DNA from: Crossiella sp. CA-258035 | Lineage (GTDB): Bacteria; Actinomycetota; Actinomycetes; Mycobacteriales; Pseudonocardiaceae | Reading direction: 5' to 3' | Assembly (NCBI RefSeq): GCF_030064675.1 | Contig: NZ_CP116413.1 | Location: 4,434,001-4,498,000, forward strand | DNA: 64,000 nucleotides | Shown: piece by piece, positions 37,507 through 45,351 of the stretch | Position numbering within the stretch: the stretch's first letter is position 1 | How the letters are laid out: every line of letters begins with the position of its first letter | Made by a program: the position numbers and the translations under genes | The notes under the pieces: model-generated | What the model was told of the DNA's origin: nothing | Seen by the model: the letters and a program-made list of their open reading frames with translations, nothing else | Databases searched by the model: none

Positions 37507-38997
37507 CTAGCCGAACCAGTGCACGATCGCCTCGCGCAGGGCGTCGCGGTCGTCCACCGACCGCTCGCGGCTGTCGGTCGCCCAGGCGCAGTAGCCGTCC
37601 GGCCGGATGAGCAGCGCCGCCGCGGGGGCCGGTTCGTCGGTGTGCGCGGCGACCACCTCGACGCGGTCCTGCCGGTCCTGTGCGAGCGGGCGCAGGTCCT
37701 CGCGGCCGGCCAGGTCCAGCAGGACGCCCCGGCCGCTGGAGAGCAGACGGGACACGAGGACCTCGCCGTCCGCGGTCTTGAGCGGCAGGTCGGGGGCGAA
37801 ACGTCCGGCGAGCGGGTGGTCCGGTGCGGTCTCACCGAGGTCGTACCGGATGTCGGTGCCGGTGATCATGGCGATCAGGTGCCGGTTGACCTCCTCGATG
37901 CCGAGCAGCTCCTCGACCAGCGTCCGCAACGGGGTGGTGTGCTGCTCGTCCGGGTTCATCAGTGCCAGCTGTGCCCGGGTGTTCATGAGCACCCGCTGCG
38001 CGACCGGCTGGCGCTCACGCTGGTAGGAGTCGAGCACTGCCTCCGACGCCCAGCCGTGGATCCGCCCGGCCAGCTTCCACCCCAGGTTGACCGCGTCCTG
38101 CAGCCCCGTGTTGAGGCCCTGGCCGCCGATCGGGAAGTGCACGTGACTGGCGTCGCCGGCCACGAACACCCGTCCTCTGCGGTAGTGCTCGGCGTGGCCG
38201 CTGCGGTCGCTGAACCGCGACAGCCACAGCACCGGCTCGGTGAGCGGCACCTCGCGCCCGGTCACCCGGTGCACCGCCTCCCGCAGCTCGGTCAGCGTCG
38301 CGGGCGCGTCCCGGTCGACGTCGGGCCGGTTGTACTCCATGGTCACCACCCGGCCGATCCCACCCTCCGGAGGGAAACCGAGCACGATGATGCCGCCCTT
38401 GGCCCGCTCCCACTTCATCGGCAGGTTCTTCTCCTGGCAGGTCGCGTAGCCGATCAGGGCGCTCACGCTGGCCTCGACGCCGCGGAACCCCATGTCCGCG
38501 AGGCGGCGGACGCTGCTGCGCCCTCCATCGCAGCCCACCAGGTACCGGCCGCGGAACTGGTATGTGCCGTCGGGCCCGGTGACCTCCGCCGTCACCTCGT
38601 CCGCGTTCTGCGCCAGACCCGTCACCTCGTGGCCCCGGCGGATCTCGACGCCGAGCTCGGCGGCGCGGTCGGTGAGCAGCCGCTCCGTCTGCGACTGGGG
38701 GACCAGCAGCGAGAACTTGTGCCGCGTGTCGAGGTGCTCGTGGACGATGCCGGTGGAGAAGATGCCGGCGAACGGCAAGCCCTCAGTGATGTCGTTGCCC
38801 TCGCGGAAGCGCGCGAACAGGCCGCGCGCGGCGAGCGTCTCGACGGTCCTGGTGTGCAGCACACCGGCCCGGTCGTGACCGGTCGGCTCCGCCAGCCGTT
38901 CGAGGATGACCGGGCGCACCCCGCCCAGCGCCAGTTCGCAGGCGGTCATCAGGCCGACCGGCCCGCCACCCACTACCACCACGTCGGCGTCGGTCAT
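37507..38997 (-). CDS. Class A flavoprotein aromatic hydroxylase
   Basis: 496 aa. FAD motif VVGGGPVGLMTACELALGG (residues 8-26), DG motif VGCDGGRSSVR and GD motif VAGDASHVHFPIGGQGLNTG, then the typical C-terminal thioredoxin-like domain of PgaE/RdmE/OxyS-type enzymes. It likely hydroxylates the aromatic polyketide (or does Baeyer-Villiger chemistry, as MtmOIV does). Its ATG overlaps the stop of the O-methyltransferase gene (ATGA). It shares clear similarity with the 522-aa flavin hydroxylase at 50.5-52.1 kb, so two distinct oxidations are expected. Confidence 0.93.
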   Translation of the reverse strand: MTDADVVVVGGGPVGLMTACELALGGVRPVILERLAEPTGHDRAGVLHTRTVETLAARGLFARFREGNDITEGLPFAGIFSTGIVHEHLDTRHKFSLLVPQSQTERLLTDRAAELGVEIRRGHEVTGLAQNADEVTAEVTGPDGTYQFRGRYLVGCDGGRSSVRRLADMGFRGVEASVSALIGYATCQEKNLPMKWERAKGGIIVLGFPPEGGIGRVVTMEYNRPDVDRDAPATLTELREAVHRVTGREVPLTEPVLWLSRFSDRSGHAEHYRRGRVFVAGDASHVHFPIGGQGLNTGLQDAVNLGWKLAGRIHGWASEAVLDSYQRERQPVAQRVLMNTRAQLALMNPDEQHTTPLRTLVEELLGIEEVNRHLIAMITGTDIRYDLGETAPDHPLAGRFAPDLPLKTADGEVLVSRLLSSGRGVLLDLAGREDLRPLAQDRQDRVEVVAAHTDEPAPAAALLIRPDGYCAWATDSRERSVDDRDALREAIVHWFG

Positions 38998-40046
38998 CGC
39001 TTCACTGCCACCAGGATCCGGTCGTTGGTGATCGTGTCGGCGTGGATCACGTCAGCCACCTCGAACCCGGCGTTCTCCGCCCACGAGCCGGCCTCCGCCG
39101 CGGTGTACTCCGAGCCGCCCTCGCGGATCATCCGGCAGCGCAGGCTCTGCACGAGCGAGTCCGGATCGGCGCGCTCGTCGTCGATCATCGCGTCGTAGAC
39201 GATCAGCGCGCCGCCCGGCCGGACCGCCTCGCCGAGCCGAGCGATCAGGCGCCGGCGGTCATCGGCCGGCCAGTCGTGCAGCGTGTGCCCGATGATCGCG
39301 ACATCGGTCTGCGGCAGTGCGTCGGTGTAGAAGTCGCCGGCGTGGAACCGGACCCGGTCCGCGGCGCCGTAGGCCGCCACGTGCTCGTCGAACAGCGGTT
39401 CGACCTGCGGCAGGTCGAACACCGTGCCGGTGAGGTGGGGGAAGGTTCTGACCAGGTGGACGGCGGTGTTGCCACGCGCGCCGCCGAAGTCCACGAACGA
39501 GGAGTACCGCTTCCAGTCCACGGCGCTGTCGAGCCAGTAGTTCACGAAGTTGTTGAACGCGTCCATGTGGTCCATGAGCCGGCGGACGTGCTCGGGATCG
39601 TCATAGGGCTTCTTGAACGAGTTGGCGAGCAGCCCGGACTGCGCGCGCCCGTCGCGCAGCGCGTCGGTCAGCCTGCCCCACAGCCCGAAATGAATGGAGC
39701 CGTGACTGCGCACGGCACCGCCGATGAACGTCGGTTTGCCCGGCACCAGGTATTCGGCGGCGCCGGCGCTGTTGCGGTATTTCCCGGCGACCCGGTCGAG
39801 AAGCCCCAATCCCGTGAGCGCGTCGAGGAAGTCCTGTGCCAGTGCGGGCTGCAGACCGAGGTCGGCGAAGATCTCCTCGGCCGTGGCCTGACGTTCGCCC
39901 AGATAGGAGAAGAGCCCGAGCTCCACGGCACTGTGCAGGATCCGCGATTTGCAGTACACGACGTTGAGCTCATTGATGGCCCGCGCGACAGCCACAGGAT
40001 CGGCGGCGAGAGCCTTCTCCGAAAAGTTGGGACTGGTTCCCAGCAT
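38994..40046 (-). CDS. SAM-dependent O-methyltransferase (plant-type/TcmO-DnrK-like)
   Basis: 350 aa. N-terminal dimerisation winged helix (about 20-110: LHSAVELGLFSYLGERQATAEE), then methyltransferase_2 domain. Motif I is FVDFGGARGNTAVHLV, with TVFDLPQV, HAGDFYTDALP and catalytic-type HTLHDWPADDRR. Family methylates phenolic hydroxyls of aromatic polyketides, and some members do decarboxylation or hydroxylation instead (DnrK, RdmB). Ribosome-binding site AAGGGG precedes ATG 40046. Divergent from the glycosyltransferase block; coupled to the flavin hydroxylase. Confidence 0.92.
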   Translation of the reverse strand: MLGTSPNFSEKALAADPVAVARAINELNVVYCKSRILHSAVELGLFSYLGERQATAEEIFADLGLQPALAQDFLDALTGLGLLDRVAGKYRNSAGAAEYLVPGKPTFIGGAVRSHGSIHFGLWGRLTDALRDGRAQSGLLANSFKKPYDDPEHVRRLMDHMDAFNNFVNYWLDSAVDWKRYSSFVDFGGARGNTAVHLVRTFPHLTGTVFDLPQVEPLFDEHVAAYGAADRVRFHAGDFYTDALPQTDVAIIGHTLHDWPADDRRRLIARLGEAVRPGGALIVYDAMIDDERADPDSLVQSLRCRMIREGGSEYTAAEAGSWAENAGFEVADVIHADTITNDRILVAVKR

Positions 40047-40094
40047 TGAGGCCCCTTAGGTCGATGTCCGGCTCTCCACGATCACACCCAGGAC

Positions 40095-40123
40095 TTGATG
40101 CGGGCTCGAGCGACGATAGAGCA
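40095..40123 (+). promoter_or_regulatory. Predicted SARP-binding heptamers in the methyltransferase/glycosyltransferase divergent gap
   Basis: TTGATGC (40095), TCGAGCG (40106) and TAGAGCA (40117) start every 11 bp. CGATAGAGCA (40114-40123) is identical to 29122-29131. They lie 52-80 bp before ATG 40175 and 49-77 bp from the divergent O-methyltransferase start. Confidence 0.55.
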
Positions 40124-40174
40124 GCGATGTCGCCGGTCCACCAGAAGTCGAATGGGGGACAGCACGATCAGCGC

Positions 40175-41320
40175 ATGCGGATTCTGCTGACGACGGCCCC
40201 GATGCTGAGTCATCTCTACCTGCTGGCACCGCTGGCGTGGGCGTTGCGGGCGGAGGGCCACGACGTCCTGACGGCGGTGCAGCAGGGGTTCGCGGACCCG
40301 GTCCTCGGCGCCGGCCTGCCCGTCGTGGAGCACACCCCGCCGATGTCCATCTCGCAAGCGATGGCCGTCGACCGGGCGGGCAGGCCGGTGGAGTGGACGG
40401 CCGACCTCCAGCGCGCGGCACAGCGGGCCGCCCGCGGGTTCGCCCGCGTGTCCGCCGCAGCGACCGACGACACCATCGCCCTGGTCCGGGCCTGGCGGCC
40501 CGACCTCGTGATCAGCGACCCCTGCGAGTTCGCAGGCCCGATGGCGGCCGCCGCCCACGGAATCCCGTGGGTGACCTACGAGTGGGGAGTGCCGCTCGAT
40601 CCTGCCTTCCTGCCCGCGGCCGCGGACGAGCTCGCGCCCGAACGCGAGCACCTCGGCCTCACCGGGGCGCCGCTTCCCGCGCTGGTGCTGGACAACCGCC
40701 CGCCGAGCCTCCGCACGGAGAACAACGCGGGAACGCATGCCATGCGCTACATCCCGTACAACGGATGCGCGGCCGTGCCGCCGTGGCTGCTCCGGCCGCC
40801 GCGTTCCCCGCGCATCTGCGTCACCGTCAGCACCTTCGCCTCAGCCGGCTCGGATCTCGGGATGCTGAAGGACGTCCTGGTGGCGCTGGCCGGCCTGCGC
40901 GCGGAGGTCGTGGTGGGCGGCAACGACGACCTGCTGGCCGAGCTGGGCGACCTGCCGGACGGGGTACGGGTGATGGGATGGCTGCCGTTGCAGCTGGTGT
41001 TCCCCACCTGTGCGGTGGCCATCCACCACGGCGGGCTGGGCAGCCTGCTGACCTCGCTCTACTACGGGTTGCCGCAACTGGTGCTGCCCGCGGCCGGTTA
41101 CGACCTCGCGTACGCGGAGATGATCACGGGCCTCTCGGCCGGACGCTGGCTCGACCCCTACACACTCACCGCCGCGCAGGTGCGCTCGAGCGTGGAGGCC
41201 CTGCTGCACGTGCCGGTCCACCGCAAAGCGGCCCGCGTGCTCGCCGCGGAGATCGCCGCTCAGCCGGCCCCGGCCGACGTGGTGCCGGTCCTGGAACGCC
41301 TCGCCGCGACCCGCCCATGA
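40175..41320 (+). CDS. Glycosyltransferase GT-B (family 1), first of four
   Basis: 381 aa from ATG 40175, chosen for the family start MRILLTTAPMLSH; in-frame ATGs at 40127 and 40046 are possible. N-lobe catalytic-type His in MLSHLYLLAPLAWALRAEGH; C-lobe nucleotide motif HHGGLGS with H284/H285. The usual sugar-binding PQ..DQ region reads PAAGYDLAYAE. It transfers an NDP-activated deoxysugar to the aglycone or a growing chain. First of four tandem paralogues; a 92-bp gap precedes the next gene. Confidence 0.92.
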   Translation: MRILLTTAPMLSHLYLLAPLAWALRAEGHDVLTAVQQGFADPVLGAGLPVVEHTPPMSISQAMAVDRAGRPVEWTADLQRAAQRAARGFARVSAAATDDTIALVRAWRPDLVISDPCEFAGPMAAAAHGIPWVTYEWGVPLDPAFLPAAADELAPEREHLGLTGAPLPALVLDNRPPSLRTENNAGTHAMRYIPYNGCAAVPPWLLRPPRSPRICVTVSTFASAGSDLGMLKDVLVALAGLRAEVVVGGNDDLLAELGDLPDGVRVMGWLPLQLVFPTCAVAIHHGGLGSLLTSLYYGLPQLVLPAAGYDLAYAEMITGLSAGRWLDPYTLTAAQVRSSVEALLHVPVHRKAARVLAAEIAAQPAPADVVPVLERLAATRP

Positions 41321-41412
41321 GCCTTCGAGTCCTGCTGGACCAGCGTTCCACCGCCGGATGTCAGCGTGGCGTCAAGTGCAAGAAGCCACCGATGCGGAGT
41401 GGGGCCTAGGTC

Positions 41413-42639
41413 ATGCGCGTGTTGTTCACCACCTTCCCGTGGGCGTCACATCACTACACGATGGTCCCGCTCGCCTGGGCCTTCCGGGCGGCGGGGCACG
41501 AAGTGGTCGTGGCCAGCACCCCGGCCCTGGAGTCCACGATCACCGGGTCGGGCCTGCCCGCGGTGAACGTCGGCACGGAGGTCGACCTGGCCCGCATGTC
41601 GGCCGGCCCCCGGCTGGCGAACTGGCACGAGGAAAGCGGCTGGCCCACCGGCTGGACCAACAATCCGAGCCTGCTCGGCGAGGAGCGGCTGCAGCTGCTC
41701 GAGCGCCTCGCGGGACTGCAGTTCGCCATGGCCGGCGCGATGGTGGACGACCTCGTGGACTTCTCCCGCGCCTGGCGGCCCGACCTGGTCGTGCACAACA
41801 CGGTGAGCTTCGCCGGGCCCGTCGCCGCCGCGGTCCTCGGCGTCCCCAGCGTCAGCCACCACTGGGGCGGCCCCGGGCTGCACCGCGTCGAGATGCGCAG
41901 GCTCGGCTCCGAGCCACTGCCCGGGTACGTCGCGCTCTTCGAACGTTTCGGCGCGCCGGTCAGGTCGCCCTCGCTCTGGATCGACATGTGCCCGGAGAGC
42001 CTGCGCATCCCCACGTCGTTCCCGTGCCTGCCGGTGCGCTACATCCCCTACAACGGACCAGGGACGATGCCGGACTGGGCGCTGGACAAGCCGGCCCGGC
42101 GGCGGGTCTGCGTCACCTGGGGCGAGACCACGCTGCGGTTGCTCGGCCCGGACGGCCTGGAGATGTTCGGCAAGACGGTGCGCGCGCTCGCCGATCTCGA
42201 CGCCGAGGTGCTGGTGGTGACCACCGCCGCCCAGCTCGAGGTGCTCGGCGACCTGCCGGCGAACGTGCGGCCCGCGCTGTCCGTGCCGCTGCACATGCTG
42301 CTCGACACCTGTGACGTGATCGTGCACCACGGGGGCTCGGGGACCGTGATGACCGCAACCGCGTTCGGGGTCCCGCAACTGGCCATCACCCGCCGTCCCG
42401 AACCCGAGCTGCACGGCGAGCGGCTCGCGGCCGTGGGCGCCGGACGACACCTGCCGTACGGCCGCATCTCCCGCGACTCCTCGCCCGAGCTCACCATCCG
42501 GGCGGAGGTGGAGACGATGCTCAACGACCCGTCCTACCGCGAGGCGGCACAGCGGATCCAGGCGGAGGTCCTCGCCCGGCCCACGCCCGACCAGGTCGTC
42601 CCGGACCTGGAGAAGCTGTGCCTGGGGGGTACCCGGTGA
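41413..42639 (+). CDS. Glycosyltransferase GT-B (family 1), second of four
   Basis: 408 aa. MRVLFTTFPWASHHYTMVPLAWAFRAAGH start with N-lobe His; C-lobe motif HHGGSGT with H305/H306, the complete canonical form. GVPQLAITRRPEPELHGERLAAVGAG follows as sugar-binding segment. Its stop overlaps the GTG of the third glycosyltransferase. Most conventional of the four, so likely catalytic. Confidence 0.93.
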   Translation: MRVLFTTFPWASHHYTMVPLAWAFRAAGHEVVVASTPALESTITGSGLPAVNVGTEVDLARMSAGPRLANWHEESGWPTGWTNNPSLLGEERLQLLERLAGLQFAMAGAMVDDLVDFSRAWRPDLVVHNTVSFAGPVAAAVLGVPSVSHHWGGPGLHRVEMRRLGSEPLPGYVALFERFGAPVRSPSLWIDMCPESLRIPTSFPCLPVRYIPYNGPGTMPDWALDKPARRRVCVTWGETTLRLLGPDGLEMFGKTVRALADLDAEVLVVTTAAQLEVLGDLPANVRPALSVPLHMLLDTCDVIVHHGGSGTVMTATAFGVPQLAITRRPEPELHGERLAAVGAGRHLPYGRISRDSSPELTIRAEVETMLNDPSYREAAQRIQAEVLARPTPDQVVPDLEKLCLGGTR

Positions 42640-43835
42640 AGGTCCTGTTCGTCACCTCGGGCTGGCCCACCCACTTCTACCTCGTGGCGCCGTTGGCCTG
42701 GGCGTTCCGGGTCCGCGGGCACGAGGTCCGGGTGGCCGTGCCGCCATCGGGGGTCGCCACCGTCACCGGTGCCGGCCTGCCCGCCGTACGGGTCGGACGG
42801 GACATCGACTTCATGGAACTCCGTCGGCAGACCCTGCCGCACGAGCTTTCCGACGAGCGGCCGGAGACCTTCGAGGAGCTGACGGAGCGGTTCGCAAGCG
42901 ACGGCGGCGACGGCGGCGTCCTGGGCCAGTGGCAGGACGCGTCCTTCGCCGCGACCGAGGACCTGGTGCGCCTGGCCCGCCGCTGGCGGCCCGACCTCGT
43001 CATCGCGGACACCATGTCGATCGGCGGCCTGGTCGCCGCGCACGTCGTCGGCGTGCCGGCGATCCGTCATCTGCTGGCCACCGACATCCTCGGCTCCGTC
43101 GACGGCGAAGGGCTGCTGGACATCCTGCCCGGCTTCCGCGAGCACTTCGCGCAGTACGGTGTCGCGCTCGCCGGCGACCCGGCGCACCTCACGCTGGACC
43201 CGTGCCCGCCGAGCATGCAGCACCCTCCGGCGCCGTCCCGCCGGCAGATCCGTTTCGTGCCGTACAACGGCACCGCGACGGTGCCGCGATGGCTGCGGGA
43301 ACCACCGACCCGGCCGCGCGTCTGCGTCACCTGGGGCACCACGTCGGCGTGGTCGGCAGGGGAGAGCAAGTTCCTCGTCCCCGAGATCGTGGAGGCGCTC
43401 GGCGAGCTGGACGTGGAGATCATCGTGACGCTCGGCGCCGGGCAACGCCGCTTCCTCGGCGAGACGCCTCCCGGGGTACGGGTGCTCGAGGGGCTGCCGC
43501 TGCACCTGCTCATGCCGACGACCGCGGTGCTGATCAACCAGGGCGGCTCGGCGTCGATCCTGACCGGGGCCCGTTACGCGGTGCCGCAGCTGTGCGTCGC
43601 CTACCTTCCCGAGCAGGTCAACGACGGGGAGGCCTACGCCTCGACGGGCGCCGGGATCTGCCTGCACGTGGAGAAGATCGACGCGGAGACGCACGGCCGG
43701 GCCGTCGGCAGCCTGCTGGGCGACCCGTCCTACCGGCGCGCGGCCGAGCGGGTCCGGGACGAGATGACGCGGCAGCCGAGCCTGGCCGAGACCGTCAGCA
43801 TGCTGGAGGACCTGTGCGGGAGGAGTGCCGGATGA
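42636..43835 (+). CDS. Glycosyltransferase GT-B, third of four, with degenerate donor motif
   Basis: 399 aa from GTG 42636, preceded by GGGGGG and overlapping the previous stop. N-lobe His kept in WPTHFYLVAPLAWAFRVRGH. The C-lobe motif HHGGSGT is changed to NQGGSAS (N301-S307): both His and the phosphate-contacting Gly/Thr are altered. PQLCVAYLPEQVNDGEAYASTGAG keeps the PEQ..D region. It may use a different donor, be weakly active, or serve as partner to another of the block. Very similar to the fourth paralogue, indicating a tandem duplication. Confidence 0.9.
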   Translation: MKVLFVTSGWPTHFYLVAPLAWAFRVRGHEVRVAVPPSGVATVTGAGLPAVRVGRDIDFMELRRQTLPHELSDERPETFEELTERFASDGGDGGVLGQWQDASFAATEDLVRLARRWRPDLVIADTMSIGGLVAAHVVGVPAIRHLLATDILGSVDGEGLLDILPGFREHFAQYGVALAGDPAHLTLDPCPPSMQHPPAPSRRQIRFVPYNGTATVPRWLREPPTRPRVCVTWGTTSAWSAGESKFLVPEIVEALGELDVEIIVTLGAGQRRFLGETPPGVRVLEGLPLHLLMPTTAVLINQGGSASILTGARYAVPQLCVAYLPEQVNDGEAYASTGAGICLHVEKIDAETHGRAVGSLLGDPSYRRAAERVRDEMTRQPSLAETVSMLEDLCGRSAG

Positions 43836-45022
43836 AGGTCCTGATCGTGACTCCCGGCTGGCGGACGCACTTCTACATGGTCGCACCACTGGCGTGGGCG
43901 CTGCGGGTGTCCGGTCACGAGGTCCGGGTGTCCAGCCCGCCGTCCGGGACGGCCGCGATCCTCCAGGCCGGGCTGCCGGCCGTGGCACTCGGCCCGGAGC
44001 TGGACTTCATGGGGATCCGGCAGCGCGCCTCGCAGCACGAGGACCCGCTGCACGAGCGGCCGGACACCTACGAAAGCCTCGACCGGATGCTGGACGACAG
44101 CCACGCGGCCGAGGTCCTCTCCGCGTGGTACGGGGTAGCGTTCTCGGCGACTGACGACATCGTCGCGTTCGCCCGGGCGTGGCGCCCCGACCTGGTCATC
44201 AGCGACGCGCTGTGCGCCGGCGGCCTTGCCGCGGCCCACGTGGTCGGCGTTCCCGCGGTACGTGTGCTGTCCACTGTGGACGTGCTCGGTTCGGTCGACG
44301 GCGAGGTGCTGTTCTCGCTTCCCGGCTACCCCGAGCAGTTCGCCGCGCACGACGTCGTGATCAACGGAGACCCGGCCGACGTGACGGTCAACCCGTTCCC
44401 GCCGAGCGTTCTGCCGGCGCCGACTGCCTCGCGCCGGGAAATGCGCTTCGTGCCGTACAACGGGCCTGCCCGGATGCCCGCCTGGTTGCTGGAACGGCCC
44501 GCGCGTCCCCGGGTCTGCGTCACCTGGGGCACGTCGTCGAACTGGTTCGCCGACAGCGGCCGTTTCCTCGTCCCCGACGTCATCCGCGCGCTCGCGACCG
44601 CGGACCTGGAGGTCCTGGTGACCATCGGGCCGGAGCAGCGGAAACTGGTGGGGGACGTGCCCGACGGCGTGCGGCTGGTGGAGAACATGCCCCTGCACCT
44701 GCTGTTGCCCGGCAGCGACCTGCTGATCCACCAGGGCGGCGGGTCGACGATGATGACCGCGGCCGCGGCGGGCGTCCCCCAGTTAGTCCTGCCGTACCTG
44801 TCCGAGCAGATCGACGTCGCGCAGGCGATCGCCGGGTCCGGAGCGGGTGTCGCGGTCGGGGTCGACGATGCGGACGTGCCCGCCATCCGAGAGCAGGTGG
44901 CGAAGCTGCTCGCCGACCAGTCCTGCCGGGAGGCCGCGGAACGCCTGCGGCAGGAGATCCTCGCGCAGCCGTCCCCGCTGGACACCGCGCGGATGCTGGC
45001 CGGGCTCGTCGGCAGCGCCTGA
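43832..45022 (+). CDS. Glycosyltransferase GT-B, fourth of four, with TTA codon
   Basis: 396 aa from ATG 43832, overlapping the third gene's stop (ATGA). WRTHFYMVAPLAWALRVSGH has the N-lobe His; C-lobe motif HQGGGST (H300). LSEQIDVAQAIAGSGAG is the sugar-binding region. An in-frame TTA leucine codon (codon 318, 44783-44785) makes it a candidate for bldA-dependent translation. Together with the third gene it forms the youngest duplicate pair of the block. Terminator follows. Confidence 0.92.
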   Translation: MKVLIVTPGWRTHFYMVAPLAWALRVSGHEVRVSSPPSGTAAILQAGLPAVALGPELDFMGIRQRASQHEDPLHERPDTYESLDRMLDDSHAAEVLSAWYGVAFSATDDIVAFARAWRPDLVISDALCAGGLAAAHVVGVPAVRVLSTVDVLGSVDGEVLFSLPGYPEQFAAHDVVINGDPADVTVNPFPPSVLPAPTASRREMRFVPYNGPARMPAWLLERPARPRVCVTWGTSSNWFADSGRFLVPDVIRALATADLEVLVTIGPEQRKLVGDVPDGVRLVENMPLHLLLPGSDLLIHQGGGSTMMTAAAAGVPQLVLPYLSEQIDVAQAIAGSGAGVAVGVDDADVPAIREQVAKLLADQSCREAAERLRQEILAQPSPLDTARMLAGLVGSA

Positions 45023-45025
45023 GCG

Positions 45026-45057
45026 GTGCGGGGGCCGGACGGTTCCGGCCCCCGCAC
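45026..45057. terminator. Bidirectional hairpin terminator
   Basis: Perfect 13-bp stem GTGCGGGGGCCGG / CCGGCCCCCGCAC, 6-nt loop, between the convergent fourth glycosyltransferase and ABM monooxygenase genes. Confidence 0.8.
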
Positions 45058-45063
45058 ACCACC

Positions 45064-45351
45064 TCAGAGCTCGTCGATCGTCTCGAACACGTCCGGGTCG
45101 GGCTTCGCAACGCCACCGAGCTGCTGCACCTGGCTGCGGAAGGCCTCCGCCTGCATGGCGCTGCGGTGCGACTCCGCGTCCTTCCACTGGGCCGTCTCGA
45201 CGTACACACCCGGGTTGCGCAACGACCGGTACAGCTTGTGGCCGAGGAAGCCGGGCTGGCTGCTCATGTACTCGGTGATGCCGGCCAGGACGCGTTCGAA
45301 CTCGTCGTTCCGGCCCTCGGACACCTGGAACTTGTTGATCAGGGTTACCAC
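45064..45351 (-). CDS. ABM-family monooxygenase (ActVA-Orf6/TcmH-like)
   Basis: 95 aa from GTG 45351, overlapping the stop of the acyl-CoA ligase gene. Antibiotic biosynthesis monooxygenase fold (dimeric ferredoxin-like barrel): LINKFQVSEGRNDEFERVL and GFLGHKLYRSL...YVETAQWKDAESHRSAM. ABM enzymes such as TcmH, ElmH and ActVA-Orf6 oxidise anthrones or naphthacenones to quinones without a cofactor. It is the last gene of the leftward core operon. Substrate position unknown. Confidence 0.9.
   Translation of the reverse strand: MVTLINKFQVSEGRNDEFERVLAGITEYMSSQPGFLGHKLYRSLRNPGVYVETAQWKDAESHRSAMQAEAFRSQVQQLGGVAKPDPDVFETIDEL

Noticed and set aside
40046-40174. N-terminal extension of the first glycosyltransferase from ATG 40046
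   Set aside because: The extra 43 residues are unlike the family and would cover the predicted promoter and SARP heptamers.
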